A DNA stretch of 64,000 nt from Peribacillus faecalis. Lineage in GTDB: Bacteria > Bacillota > Bacilli > Bacillales > DSM-1321. The position numbers were made by a program, and so were the translations under genes. The stretch spans positions 1-64,000 of the forward strand of contig NZ_JACXSI010000012.1 in NCBI RefSeq assembly GCF_014712675.1. The letters are read 5' to 3'. Below the pieces are notes generated by a model, which was not told where the DNA came from, ran no database searches, and worked only from the letters and a program-made list of their open reading frames with translations. Shown here one piece after another: positions 34,740-44,100 of the stretch; position 1 is the first letter of the stretch; each line of letters begins with the position of its first letter.

Positions 34740-35072
34740 TTATTGCATCAAACGACTTCCAAACCAGAATCTTTGCCAGTCCCCATCAGCCCGGTGCATC
34801 ACAAGGAACGTATAGAAACAAATCGTAAATGAACCAAACACAATAATGAGCAGTAAAATCACCATCGACTTCACATTAAACCCTTCGCGAAAAAACATCC
34901 AGCCCGCAAATACGAAAAACGCCAAATAAATATCGATGAGCGTGATTTTCCCCCATAACAATTCAAGCATCGCCGAACCATCACCGAGAAAATCGCCTGC
35001 CGCAAAGCCATACACAATCGAGCCGCCCATTAAGATCGCCCCTAGCAGAAACACATACTTGGCGACCTTCAT
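34740..35072 (-). CDS. DUF1475 family membrane protein
   Basis: A 110-residue protein with three helices. It starts MKVAKYVFLLGAILMGGSIVYG, and LLWGKITLIDIYLAFFVFAGWMFFRE is the part I associate with DUF1475. The ATG at 35072 follows AGAGGGATGG and overlaps the stop of the upstream gene by four bases (ATGA), favouring it over the earlier ATG at 35102. Function is unknown; it is coupled with a DUF1295 protein. Confidence 0.7.
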   Translation of the reverse strand: MKVAKYVFLLGAILMGGSIVYGFAAGDFLGDGSAMLELLWGKITLIDIYLAFFVFAGWMFFREGFNVKSMVILLLIIVFGSFTICFYTFLVMHRADGDWQRFWFGSRLMQ

Positions 35073-35854
35073 CCGTCCATCCCTCTTGATTTCGGAAACC
35101 ATGGGAAGAATTTCGGCGTTACTTGCCTATACTGCTGATATTCCGGATGATTAGCTTTTTTCTTCTCCAAAAGCGGCACACCTGATACAAAAAGCAAGAA
35201 CAATGTCATCGTAAGCGGACTAAAGAATGTCAGCCAGCCTCCTGATGTAATCGCCAGCAAATAGATCCCCCACCACATCGTCGCATTGCCAAAATAATTC
35301 GGATGGCGCGTATATTTCCATAAGCCGCTTCGTATAATGCGCCCTTTATTTTCCGGCTTGCTTTTAAACGTTTTCAACTGATAATCACCGACTGCCTCAA
35401 ACAAGAACCCGATGATCCAAATAGCGATTGCGACATAATCGAGCCAAATCAATCCGCTCGTCTCGCTGCTAAAAATATAAATAAAAGAAAGGGAAACGAT
35501 ATAGAGCACAACCCCTTGCAGCACATACACATTTACAAATGCCTTCAAACGCGCCCACTTATTGCCCCAGCGCTTACGCAAATTCACATAACGGTAATCT
35601 TCCGGACGTCCGGCGTTACGCATAAACAAATAAATCGACAATCGCAAACCCCATAATGCCACTAACACGAGCACAACTAAACCTTTCGTATTCTGAAAGT
35701 CATCTCTGACTGCGAGCGCCGCTGCCAAAACGACAAACCCAAGTCCCCATCCGATATCGACAATTGAATTATCGCGAAGCAACTGACCGATGATGAAAAA
35801 AATAAAGAAATAAATTCCGACAACAAGCGCCGCATACAAATAAATATTCTCCAT
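35069..35854 (-). CDS. DUF1295 membrane protein (steroid 5-alpha-reductase-like fold)
   Basis: A 261-residue integral membrane protein with about six helices. The conserved C-terminal part SGLWKYTRHPNYFGNATMWWG is the hallmark of DUF1295/steroid 5-alpha-reductase and isoprenylcysteine methyltransferase-like enzymes, where it binds the nucleotide cofactor. The real substrate in bacteria is not known. It is the middle gene of a leftward unit: 12 bases after the DhaL-DegV gene and overlapping the DUF1475 gene. Confidence 0.8.
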   Translation of the reverse strand: MENIYLYAALVVGIYFFIFFIIGQLLRDNSIVDIGWGLGFVVLAAALAVRDDFQNTKGLVVLVLVALWGLRLSIYLFMRNAGRPEDYRYVNLRKRWGNKWARLKAFVNVYVLQGVVLYIVSLSFIYIFSSETSGLIWLDYVAIAIWIIGFLFEAVGDYQLKTFKSKPENKGRIIRSGLWKYTRHPNYFGNATMWWGIYLLAITSGGWLTFFSPLTMTLFLLFVSGVPLLEKKKANHPEYQQYRQVTPKFFPWFPKSRGMDG

Positions 35855-35866
35855 AATCCTAGCCTC

Positions 35867-37684
35867 CTATTCTTTTAAAAGCGCAACCGCAATTGTATTT
35901 TCTCCCGCACTGCTGGCAACAATCGACGACACTTCTTCTATAAAACTCGCAGGCTTGCCTATTATTCTCGTCAGTTCAATCTCAAATGCCTTAAGCCTCC
36001 CTTGCGCTTTTCCATGAACAATCGCATATCGTTCAATTCCGTCTTTTTCTTGAATCTGCTTCACCATTTTCAAAATTTGTTCGGTATTGCTTTTCGTGCT
36101 GAATGCTTTTCCAAGCAACACACCTTGACCTTTCTCATCAATCGACACAATCGGCTTAAAATTAACGAGCTTGCCGATCACACCGACCGTTTTACTAATT
36201 CTGCCCGATGCAATCATCCCTTCTAACCGGTCAACTGATACAAAAATCGCTGCCTTCTCAATTGTTTCCTCAATGACCGCAACCACTTCTTCATGTGTCT
36301 TGCCGGTATCAATCGCCTCTGCCGCCTTCATGACGACTAACCCTTGCGCCGCCGAATTCACTTTCGAGTTAATGACGGTAATCGGCACATCCTTCTCAGC
36401 AAAGCTGTCCGCCACCTTTTGAAACGCATTATATGTCCCGCTCATTTCCTTTGAAACAGTGACAACAATAATCGACTCATAATAGGTCGCCAAATACGAA
36501 TACAAGCTTTCGATGCTCTTTCGGTTCGGCTGCGAGGAGGAAATCTTCTGCCCGCCTTCCTTCAACAATTCATACACACCATCTGCTTTAATCGTAATTT
36601 TATCCAAATATGCACTTTCATCAATATGCATATTAAGCGGAAATTGCTGAATTTGATAATGATCAACCAAGCTTTTCGGCAAATCGGCAATAGTGTCGGT
36701 TATGAGCGCGATAGGGTATTTTTTCTTTGTAACGACCATATTTTGCATCACCATATCTTCTGCCTTCTGCTCAATAATTTGCCCGTACTTCCGCAAATCG
36801 CGAAAACAGTTCGCCGGCTCATTCGTATGAATGTGGAGTTTCACCTTATCAGCTGTACCCGCAACAACGAGCGAATCACCGTACATCCTCATATCCCGCT
36901 TCAGCTCTTCTAATTCAATATCAGCACCGGCGATCAATGCTTCCGTACAATAACGATACTTTATCTCCTGCTCGTCACCGTCATGGACGTGCTGAAATGC
37001 TTCTTCCCAATCCTCTTCTTCATCCGTCAAAAATAAATCATCAAACTTCCCTGTCTGCAAATAACGCATAAATCCATGCAGAAAAATGACAAACCCCTTT
37101 GCGCCCGAATCGACAACGCCCCGCTCCTTCAAAACTTGAAGCTTCTCCGGTGTCCTATTCAGCGACTTCACCGCTACATGCAACGCCTCTGACAACACTT
37201 CAATAATTTCATCGGACTTTAATCTGGCTGCATCAATCGCATCGACCCAATCGCGCATCACCGAAATGATTGTGCCCTCAACCGGATTCTCAATCGACTC
37301 ATAGGCTGCCCGAACACCGCTCCGCAAGCTGATTGCCACTTCCTCAAGCGTCACCGTCTTCCGCATCGGCAACTCACCTGCAATTCCGCTAATAAACTGT
37401 GCAAAAATTGTCCCTGAATTCCCTCGAGCTGACCAAAGCACCGCATCTGCGATGTGCTGAAACGTCTCCCTCACAAACGGCAGCAGCTTCGCCGACTTGC
37501 GGATGCCATTCATCGTAATTGCCAAATTCGTCCCTGTATCCCCATCAGCTACTGGAAACACATTTATCGTATTCAAATCTGTTTTGTGCCTCATCAACTC
37601 GTGAGTCCCCGATAAAAACGCCAAATACAAGCTCTCATTATCAATTTGATAAAGCTTCCTTGCCTTTATAGCGCCCAAACCCAT
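35867..37684 (-). CDS. DhaL (DAK2)-DegV fusion protein, fatty-acid-kinase-like
   Basis: A 605-residue two-part protein. The N-terminal DhaL kinase domain has NVFPVADGDTGTNLAITM (about 40-57), WSARGNSGTIFAQ and VDSGAKG, the Mg-ATP-binding residues of FakA/DAK2. A middle linker (about 205-310) leads to a DegV lipid-binding domain starting at ALITDTIADLP and containing SSSQPN, VSKEMSGTYN and GRISK. In Staphylococcus, FakA (DhaL) and FakB (DegV) are separate subunits of fatty acid kinase, so this is a natural A-B fusion form. The ATG at 37684 follows AAAGGGGAG; the longer upstream start at 37744 runs through the operator. An OhrR-like site lies 37 bases upstream. Confidence 0.85.
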   Translation of the reverse strand: MGLGAIKARKLYQIDNESLYLAFLSGTHELMRHKTDLNTINVFPVADGDTGTNLAITMNGIRKSAKLLPFVRETFQHIADAVLWSARGNSGTIFAQFISGIAGELPMRKTVTLEEVAISLRSGVRAAYESIENPVEGTIISVMRDWVDAIDAARLKSDEIIEVLSEALHVAVKSLNRTPEKLQVLKERGVVDSGAKGFVIFLHGFMRYLQTGKFDDLFLTDEEEDWEEAFQHVHDGDEQEIKYRYCTEALIAGADIELEELKRDMRMYGDSLVVAGTADKVKLHIHTNEPANCFRDLRKYGQIIEQKAEDMVMQNMVVTKKKYPIALITDTIADLPKSLVDHYQIQQFPLNMHIDESAYLDKITIKADGVYELLKEGGQKISSSQPNRKSIESLYSYLATYYESIIVVTVSKEMSGTYNAFQKVADSFAEKDVPITVINSKVNSAAQGLVVMKAAEAIDTGKTHEEVVAVIEETIEKAAIFVSVDRLEGMIASGRISKTVGVIGKLVNFKPIVSIDEKGQGVLLGKAFSTKSNTEQILKMVKQIQEKDGIERYAIVHGKAQGRLKAFEIELTRIIGKPASFIEEVSSIVASSAGENTIAVALLKE

Positions 37685-37714
37685 CTCCCCTTTATTCAAA
37701 AATTTGCATCCAAA

Positions 37715-37732
37715 TATTATATCGTGTACGAT
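37715..37732 (-). promoter_or_regulatory. OhrR-like operator at the DhaL-DegV promoter
   Basis: ATCGTGTACGAT (37721-37732) is identical to the palindrome over the peroxidase promoter. On the minus strand it is followed at once by TATAAT (37720-37715), a likely -10 element. A related ATTAAATCATACA continues upstream, as in the tandem half-sites of OhrR operators. Confidence 0.6.
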
Positions 37733-37751
37733 TAAATCATACACAATTTAA

Positions 37752-37806
37752 TTGACGATTTCAATTTAAAAGGAGTAATTTATTAGAATTTAAATTATAA
37801 TTCTAA
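37752..37806 (+). promoter_or_regulatory. ohrR promoter region with AT-rich palindrome
   Basis: TTGACG (37752-37757) with a possible -10 TAATTT (37776-37781). Downstream lies an inverted repeat TTAGAATT / AATTCTAA (37783-37790 with 37799-37806), 8-bp arms separated by 8 bases. This is a plausible autoregulatory MarR-family operator. Confidence 0.5.
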
Positions 37807-37838
37807 TATAAAGACCACTTTAGAAAAGGTGATTTTCA

Positions 37839-38276
37839 TTGGACGACTTCCTGACATTAGACAAACAACTATGCTTCGCGATCTATGAAACCGCGAGCGA
37901 ATTCAATAAACTGTATACAAACATCCTGCAGCCATTTGGCCTGACTTACCCTCAATACTTGGTGCTGCTTGCCCTCTGGGAAGAAGACGGCATTACCGCC
38001 AAAGAACTCGGGGCCAAACTGAAACTCGGCACGGGCACCTTGACGCCAATGGTCGCACGCATGGAAGCAAACGGCTGGCTACAAAAACAACGCTCAACAG
38101 AAGACGAACGCAAAGTCCACATCTACCTGCAGCCAAAAGCATACGAGCAAAAACCGCTCATTACAGCGAGAACGCTAGAAGCAATCAAAGCATGTAACCT
38201 CACTTTTGAAGAATATGAAGAAGCGATGGAAGTGCTGCAGAGATTAAATGCGAAGTTGAAGGGTCGGACCATATAA
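37839..38276 (+). CDS. ohrR: OhrR-type MarR-family redox-sensing repressor
   Basis: A 145-residue winged-helix repressor. LDKQLCFAIYETASEFNKLY places a Cys at residue 12, as the peroxide-sensing Cys15 of B. subtilis OhrR. PFGLTYPQYLVLLALWEEDG, LGTGTLTPMVARMEANGWL and the RSTEDERKVHI wing are close to OhrR. Oxidation of that Cys by organic peroxides releases OhrR from DNA. TTG start at 37839, preceded by AAAGGTGAT. No ohr gene is adjacent. Likely targets seen here are the peroxidase at 21410 and the divergent DhaL-DegV gene. Confidence 0.88.
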   Translation: MDDFLTLDKQLCFAIYETASEFNKLYTNILQPFGLTYPQYLVLLALWEEDGITAKELGAKLKLGTGTLTPMVARMEANGWLQKQRSTEDERKVHIYLQPKAYEQKPLITARTLEAIKACNLTFEEYEEAMEVLQRLNAKLKGRTI

Positions 38277-38319
38277 TAAGAAAACTCCTCCGTTTTTAGA
38301 ATGAAGGAGTTTTCTTATT
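38275..38319 (+). terminator. Terminator of ohrR
   Basis: AATAAGAAAACTCCT / AGGAGTTTTCTTATT, a 15-bp perfect stem with a 15-base loop. It could act in both directions. Confidence 0.85.
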
Positions 38320-38453
38320 GCAAATTGTTTATTATATGGCGTTACTTTTTGAAACAAACCTGCCCATTTATTGAACTAGCAATGAAATTCATGTACTGTT
38401 TATGGTATATGAATAGAAAGCAAAACAGAGCTAAGTAAAAGGAGCCAGGTAAA

Positions 38454-39230
38454 ATGACACTGCCACATATAGAAGAAGGCGTCTATACGCATTACATCCC
38501 TCCAAAGGGAGAATACATTACCTTTCTCGACGATGCACATTATGAAGAAAAGGTGCGTGAATGGGGATTATCTAAATCTAAGGATGTAAAGAAAGAGTTT
38601 TGGTATAAAACATCAGACTACAAGCGGATCATTACCATTGCTGGATATGAGCAATATGGTGTCACAGGGAATACGATTGTTGTTCAGTTCAAAAGCGGGG
38701 AGCTATCATGTATTCACCCTGATTACTTAAAAGAGATGCAAAGCCCAAGTTTCGAGAAGAAAGGGCGAAGCGCAGAAGTAAAACCGGAGCAAACGGAAGA
38801 GACGGTCGAGTTAAAGACCGTTAAATCCGTACAAGAACCTTCTGCAACCAAGCCAAAAGTGGAAGCGAAAAAAGAAAAGAAAGCGACGGCGCCGAAGATT
38901 GATTTGCCACTTGAGAAGGTCCACTTCACAGCGAAAATTAAACAATTTGCTTCCAGTTGGAATCACTTCGCAGAAAAGAATGATACGGTCATTATTTTTG
39001 AAGATGTAAAGATCGAGAGCGAAACGGAAACCGAAGTTGGCCTGGCATGGTGCAGTTACAGCAAGACGCTAGAGAAACAGGAGCTTTCAGTTGGCGACGA
39101 GCTCTCTTTTGACGGCAAAATCGTCAAGAAAACTGTTCCAAAAGGGAAAGACGTGGAAGACGAAACAATGCTTTTAGAAGTGCCTGTTTATTTCAAAATC
39201 AACAATCCTTCCAAAATCAAAAAGCAATAA
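38454..39230 (+). CDS. Hypothetical protein with Lys/Glu-rich linker
   Basis: A 258-residue soluble protein I do not recognise. The N-terminal part (1-95) includes EYITFLDDAHYEEKVREWGL and ends in GNTIVVQFKSGELSCIHPDYL. A low-complexity linker of Lys, Glu, Pro and Ala occupies about 100-155. The C-terminal part (155-258) is beta-rich, starting VHFTAKIKQFASSWNHFAEKN and ending in a KKTVPKGKD turn, which suggests an OB-like or nucleic-acid-binding fold. This is inference only. AAAAGGAG lies upstream and a terminator follows. Confidence 0.7.
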   Translation: MTLPHIEEGVYTHYIPPKGEYITFLDDAHYEEKVREWGLSKSKDVKKEFWYKTSDYKRIITIAGYEQYGVTGNTIVVQFKSGELSCIHPDYLKEMQSPSFEKKGRSAEVKPEQTEETVELKTVKSVQEPSATKPKVEAKKEKKATAPKIDLPLEKVHFTAKIKQFASSWNHFAEKNDTVIIFEDVKIESETETEVGLAWCSYSKTLEKQELSVGDELSFDGKIVKKTVPKGKDVEDETMLLEVPVYFKINNPSKIKKQ

Positions 39231-39257
39231 AGGTTCGGGACTGTATAAATGCCCGAT

Positions 39258-39288
39258 AAAAAGGGATGCTTGTAAGGCATCCCTTTTC
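39258..39288. terminator. Bidirectional terminator
   Basis: AAAGGGATGC / GCATCCCTTT stem with T-runs on both strands; serves the 258-aa gene and possibly the convergent 162-aa gene. Confidence 0.8.
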
Positions 39289-39395
39289 TTTGCTGTTCTG
39301 AAGTTTGTTTCCCTTTCATTCAAACCAAAATAATCTAATAAGATTTGCCTTATCATTTTCAACAAACCTTCTTGCTAGTATGAAGAATTTATACT

Positions 39396-39884
39396 TTATC
39401 TTTCTATTACGAAACAGTTTTGATCTTGATACTTTTCATGTTTTGAATCATATAGTTGTATCAGATGATTTAGAGACAATTCTTCATAACTACATCTAAT
39501 ATACGGTATATTCTGTTCATACTCTTCATCACCAATCCATACAATCCATAGCTCTACTATCTGGCCTTCTCTTATATTTTCTTTTAAATACTCTAGTAAT
39601 TGCTTTGCTCTCGGTTCAGAATAAATAAAACTTACTTCATAAACAAATGGATAGCTTGTATACTCACTTACATCATAGTAACCGTCCTTTTGAATGATCA
39701 GCTCATTTAAATCTTCTTCATTTTCCACAAATAATATTTGAGTATTAAGGTCCATCTGCTCCCAAGGTACCAACTCATTTGGTTTTACTCCTAATTCCAT
39801 AGCTTCCTTAACAGTCATATACTTTGCTTTTAGTTCTACTTCTGGCATTGCATAATTGGTTGCTAGAAAAGTATAATAACTCAT
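39396..39884 (-). CDS. Hypothetical protein (162 aa)
   Basis: A soluble acidic protein starting MSYYTFLATNYAMPEVELKAK with a hydrophobic strand QIVELWIVWIG near residue 110. No membrane segment. TAGGAGGGTGTTAA is a strong ribosome binding site. The acidic composition and small size recall immunity or antitoxin-like proteins of Bacillus, but nothing specific identifies it. Confidence 0.7.
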   Translation of the reverse strand: MSYYTFLATNYAMPEVELKAKYMTVKEAMELGVKPNELVPWEQMDLNTQILFVENEEDLNELIIQKDGYYDVSEYTSYPFVYEVSFIYSEPRAKQLLEYLKENIREGQIVELWIVWIGDEEYEQNIPYIRCSYEELSLNHLIQLYDSKHEKYQDQNCFVIER

Positions 39885-40078
39885 TTAACACCCTCCTAAA
39901 TCTAATACAGAATACCGTTTGCTTTCCTCATAACTTAGTTATCATGTAAAATTTCCAATATTCAAACTACAACTTTAACACAAATATCTCTAAAAAGAGA
40001 TACAAACTTACATAAATTCATTTCAATCTTGGATCTTACCTTTGGAGTGAGAAGTTGAAGGGGCGTATAAACTTAAAA

Positions 40079-40113
40079 AGCTCTTCAGCAGAAGAAACTT
40101 CTTCTCTGAGAGC
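40079..40113 (-). terminator. Second leftward hairpin with T-run
   Basis: On the minus strand GCTC-TCAG-AGAAGAA / TTCTTCT-(G)-CTGA-(A)-GAGC is followed by TTTTT. It has no gene of its own upstream other than the already terminated dehydrogenase, so it may mark a lost gene or small RNA. Confidence 0.5.
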
Positions 40114-40216
40114 ACTTCCAATAAGCTATCCAAAGGATGCTTCAGGGGTTGGTTGAGAGGTTTTTGAGTGAACAAATTAAACAAAGCTCTATTCAACAGA
40201 AGATGTCAATTCACTA

Positions 40217-40250
40217 AAGAAGCTCCCCGCCATTCTCTGACTGGGAGCTT
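40217..40250 (-). terminator. Terminator of the dehydrogenase gene
   Basis: On the minus strand AAGCTCCC / GGGGAGCTT followed by CTTTA. Confidence 0.7.
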
Positions 40251-40273
40251 TCACATTCTGAAAAGATGGTGCA

Positions 40274-41020
40274 TCAGCCGAAAATTTGGCCGCCTGCACA
40301 GTTCACAATGGAACCGTTCAATGTTTTTGCATTATTCATCGCAAAAATGACTACATCTGCTATCTCCTCAGCAGTCGCTGGGATGTTCGGCGGTGTCGTC
40401 GCATGGATTTTCGCGCCGATTTCCGGTGTGAATGTAACAGCAGCTGCAGCGGAAATGTTCGTTTGCATATTATTTGGCGCTACGCCAACCGCAAAGATAT
40501 TCATATCTTGATAATCTTGACCGATTGATTTAGTCATACCAGCTAATGCATGTTTAGTAGCGGAATACACGCCATTATACGCAGTCGGTTTGAAGGAATT
40601 GGACGAAACGGTATTGACGATAGCACCGCCGCCATTTGCAAGCATAACCGGAATCACATATTTAAGGCCTAAAAAAGCACCCTTCACATTAATGTTCATG
40701 ATACGGTCGTATTCAGCAACAGAATACTCATGAAGTAAACGGAACGGAATCATAATACCAGCATTATTGTGGAAGTAATCAATCGTTCCGAAGGCTTCCA
40801 CTGTTTTGTCGACATAATTTTTGACAGCCTCTTCATCCGATACATCCGCTTTCACGAAAATCACTTCCGCACCTAATACTTTCGCGCGTTCAGCTGTTTC
40901 CAATCCATCTTTTTCGTTAAAATCTACTAAACTCAAACGATAGCCTTGCTCAGCCAACTTCAGCGCAACAGCTCTCCCAAGCCCTGTCGCAGCCCCTGTG
41001 ATCAATACAACTTTACTCAT
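40274..41020 (-). CDS. Short-chain dehydrogenase/reductase (SDR) family oxidoreductase
   Basis: A 248-residue classical SDR. The nucleotide-binding motif TGAATGLG is at residues 8-15, DF at about 34-35 suggests NAD(H) preference, and NNAG lies near residue 89. The catalytic Ser is in NTVSSNS, with Tyr and Lys in VYSATK. Rossmann fold, probably tetrameric. The substrate is not indicated. Start preceded by GGAGGGAATCGT. Monocistronic. Confidence 0.88.
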   Translation of the reverse strand: MSKVVLITGAATGLGRAVALKLAEQGYRLSLVDFNEKDGLETAERAKVLGAEVIFVKADVSDEEAVKNYVDKTVEAFGTIDYFHNNAGIMIPFRLLHEYSVAEYDRIMNINVKGAFLGLKYVIPVMLANGGGAIVNTVSSNSFKPTAYNGVYSATKHALAGMTKSIGQDYQDMNIFAVGVAPNNMQTNISAAAAVTFTPEIGAKIHATTPPNIPATAEEIADVVIFAMNNAKTLNGSIVNCAGGQIFG

Positions 41021-41153
41021 ACGATTCCCTCCAACAGAAAAAATGTTCTATTCTTATCTTCGGTTGCAGAGTACAATTGTTGAACAACCTTATTAAACAT
41101 TACCCTTTGGAGGAACTTCTTATTCCAGTACTTTTTATCATATTATTGAAAGT

Positions 41154-41188
41154 AAAAAATCAAGAGACTGAATATCAGCCTCTTGATT
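41154..41188 (-). terminator. Terminator of the helicase-nuclease gene
   Basis: On the minus strand AATCAAGAGGCTGA / TCAGTCTCTTGATT followed by TTTT. It is the left boundary of the defence island. Confidence 0.85.
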
Positions 41189-41190
41189 CC

Positions 41191-44100
41191 TTACAACTGC
41201 GCAACTTTCTCTTTAATCTCTTCACTCTTTAAAAGCTGCCTTATTCTTTGATCAATCCGTTCGATTTCTTTCGCAGGATCTTTCCACCAGTTTCGGCTCC
41301 ATATTCTTTCGATGGTCCATCCGCGGTTTTCTAGAAATCTTTGACGATATAAGTCTCGCTCTTTTGCATTAGCCGAGCTGTGATACATCGCTCCATCACA
41401 TTCAATTCCCATTATATATTTAGAAGAATCTTTTGGATGGACAATCGCCAAGTCGATTCGATATCCTGACATGCCTACTTGTGTCGCTACTTCATAGCCT
41501 AAACTGCGCAGTTGCGCATACACTTGTTCTTCAAAAGGTGAATCGAAATGCAAGGCGTGATCTTTTACGTGAGTATGAACATTTTCATTAATCTCGCTAA
41601 TCACTGCTTGTATTTGGTCTTTATTCATATGAGATACAGCTTTTACATATTTTAAATACGATTTAAGAAGCTTCGGACCGATTTGCGCTGTATTCGCCAC
41701 GTTCAATTCTTCTGGCTCAATACTTGATACGACGACGATCCCTTCCCTCGCCCTTGATATCGCTACATTTAATCGATTTTCTCCGCCTTGTTGATTTAAC
41801 ATGCCAAAGCGATTGTACACCTTTCCTTCTTCATTCTTGGCATAGCCGATTGAGAAAATTATGATGTCTCGCTCATCACCTTGAACATTTTCAATATTTT
41901 TTACAAAAAGGCGTTCATCTAGTTCTTTTGCCATCACTTGATTATATACAGCATTAAATTCTTGATCGTCCGCTGCTGCTTTCTCAATCAAATCTAATAT
42001 TTTGCTTTGCTGCTTCACATTAAACGTGATGATACCAACTGTTTTGTCTGGTTGAGAAATCATCATCTCTTTTAATGTGCTGACTACTTCGATTGCTTCT
42101 ACTTCATTACATTGATTGATCCATCGACCGTCTACTTTTTTCCAACGTATAGATGGAGGGTTTTGTAATGGTGCAACGTTCGGCGCAATTTGCACATGGC
42201 CATTATAAAAAGCATGATTGGAGAAATTAATCAGTTCTTCATATTTCGAACGATAATGCCACTGAAGAATTTTTTCCGGGAATCTTCTTTTTGCTAAATT
42301 CAATAAGCTTTGCGATTCATCGATCTCATATTCCTCTTCATCCTCGTCATTGACAAAAGAAGACTGAAACATACTAAATGGCGGTAACTGCTTTTCGTCT
42401 CCTGCAACAATTAATTGTTTCGCTCTATAGATGGCCGGAATACCGCTTTCCACTGTACATTGTGATGCTTCATCAAAAATGACCATATCAAACAAATCAT
42501 CTGTTAACGGAAAGACAGATGAAACCATTTCAGGTGACACGAGCCAAACGGGAATCAAATTGATCAAGCCTTTATTCACAAATTCATTAACTAGTTTTCG
42601 TAAAGGCCATATCATTCGCTTCTTCCCAGTCTGATGTTTCAAATCTCGTAAAACTCTCGGAGATGCTTTCAGTAATGTATCTACTGATTCTGTTAATTGA
42701 TGAATTATATACTGATTGGCAATCTTTTTCTTTTGTTCAACTAATGATGCAAAATTCTCCCTAACTCTTTCAAATTCACTCGTTGACACTTTCTTTACTT
42801 CTGGATATTTGTTTTCTGTTTGATCAATCCAATGAATATAAGTCGAATTCTTAAATAAATGCACCCAATAAGCAGGTAAAGCCATGTCAGAATCCGGTTT
42901 CTTCGTCATTAATTCTTGTATGATCTTTTTCGTTAGCTCAGAGCATTCTTCCCAATAAGCATCCATCTGTTGTACGTCTTCAAAATCTTGATGAACGTAT
43001 TCTAAGATTTTTTCTAACTCTTGTAACGGAAGATCCCCATCGGCAATTCTGCTTTGATAATCTGCAATCAATTTATCATCAAAGTATTTATTTAATTGCT
43101 GTATTTCAGCCGACATCTTCTTCGTCTCTTTGCCCAATTGGTTCATCAAAATCAGTGATTGCTTGATTTTCAGCCACTCTGTAGAGTTAGTCCCTTTGAA
43201 CTTCTCGCCTTCTAGCAGCTCTTCTATAATCGTTTTCCCAGCAAATGAAGTCCACCACCATATTCTTAAACCTTGTAGTGTTTTCTTATTGCCCTCTTCT
43301 AAATCAGGCGTAATTTTTTCTAGTTTATTTTCGATGAGCCAAGTATAAGCCGGCGTAATCTTTTTATAATCAAGAGAGTTCAAGTATTCCGCGGAATTTT
43401 TCGCTTTCTCAATGATATCATTCAGTAATTCGACTAATTCCAGCTTGTCCTTCATCGAAAAATGAGCAAAGCTCTTACGTCTTTTCAACTCATAATTCTC
43501 ACTGCCAAAGCGTTCATACCATTCAGCATAACTATATATTTTTTCTCCTATATCATCTAACACATCTTTGTGCAGCTCGCTTAACATAGGCTTTAGATTG
43601 ATCAATTGTTGAACAGTGTCTAAAGAGGTTGCTTTCCCATATAAATCATATAATCGATAGCCGAAATCTTGATACTCATACAGTGCTTTCGCAATATCGT
43701 TCAACAGCTTTTCATGAGTCGCTAACCTGTTTGAAGTTGCTTGTAATTCTTGGAGCGACTGTTCAAATAATACTTTATTATGTTCCAGTAGCGTACCGAT
43801 TTTTTGATACAAAGGCTTTCGGTCATTTTTTTCGTCATGAACTAAAGCGATATGATTCGTTAGCCCTAATCCATCTAATCGTTGATAGACAACATCAAGA
43901 GCCGCTCTCTTCTGACAAACAACTAACACTTTCTTGTTTCTATTCAGTGCATCGGTGATTAAATTGACAATCACCTGCGATTTCCCCGTTCCGGGAGGTC
44001 CGTGAACAACAAGCCCTTTTTTATATCTTGCTTCTTTTAAAATTTCTTCTTGCGACCCATCGGTATCGAGCAGATTCAAGATTTCCGGTTCTTCACGAGT

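Larger units (their letters stand above)
39885..40273. other. Intergenic region with two hairpins
   Basis: The terminator of the dehydrogenase gene (40217-40250) and a second long hairpin (40079-40113) are described separately. Between them no gene with a ribosome binding site is seen. Confidence 0.5.
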
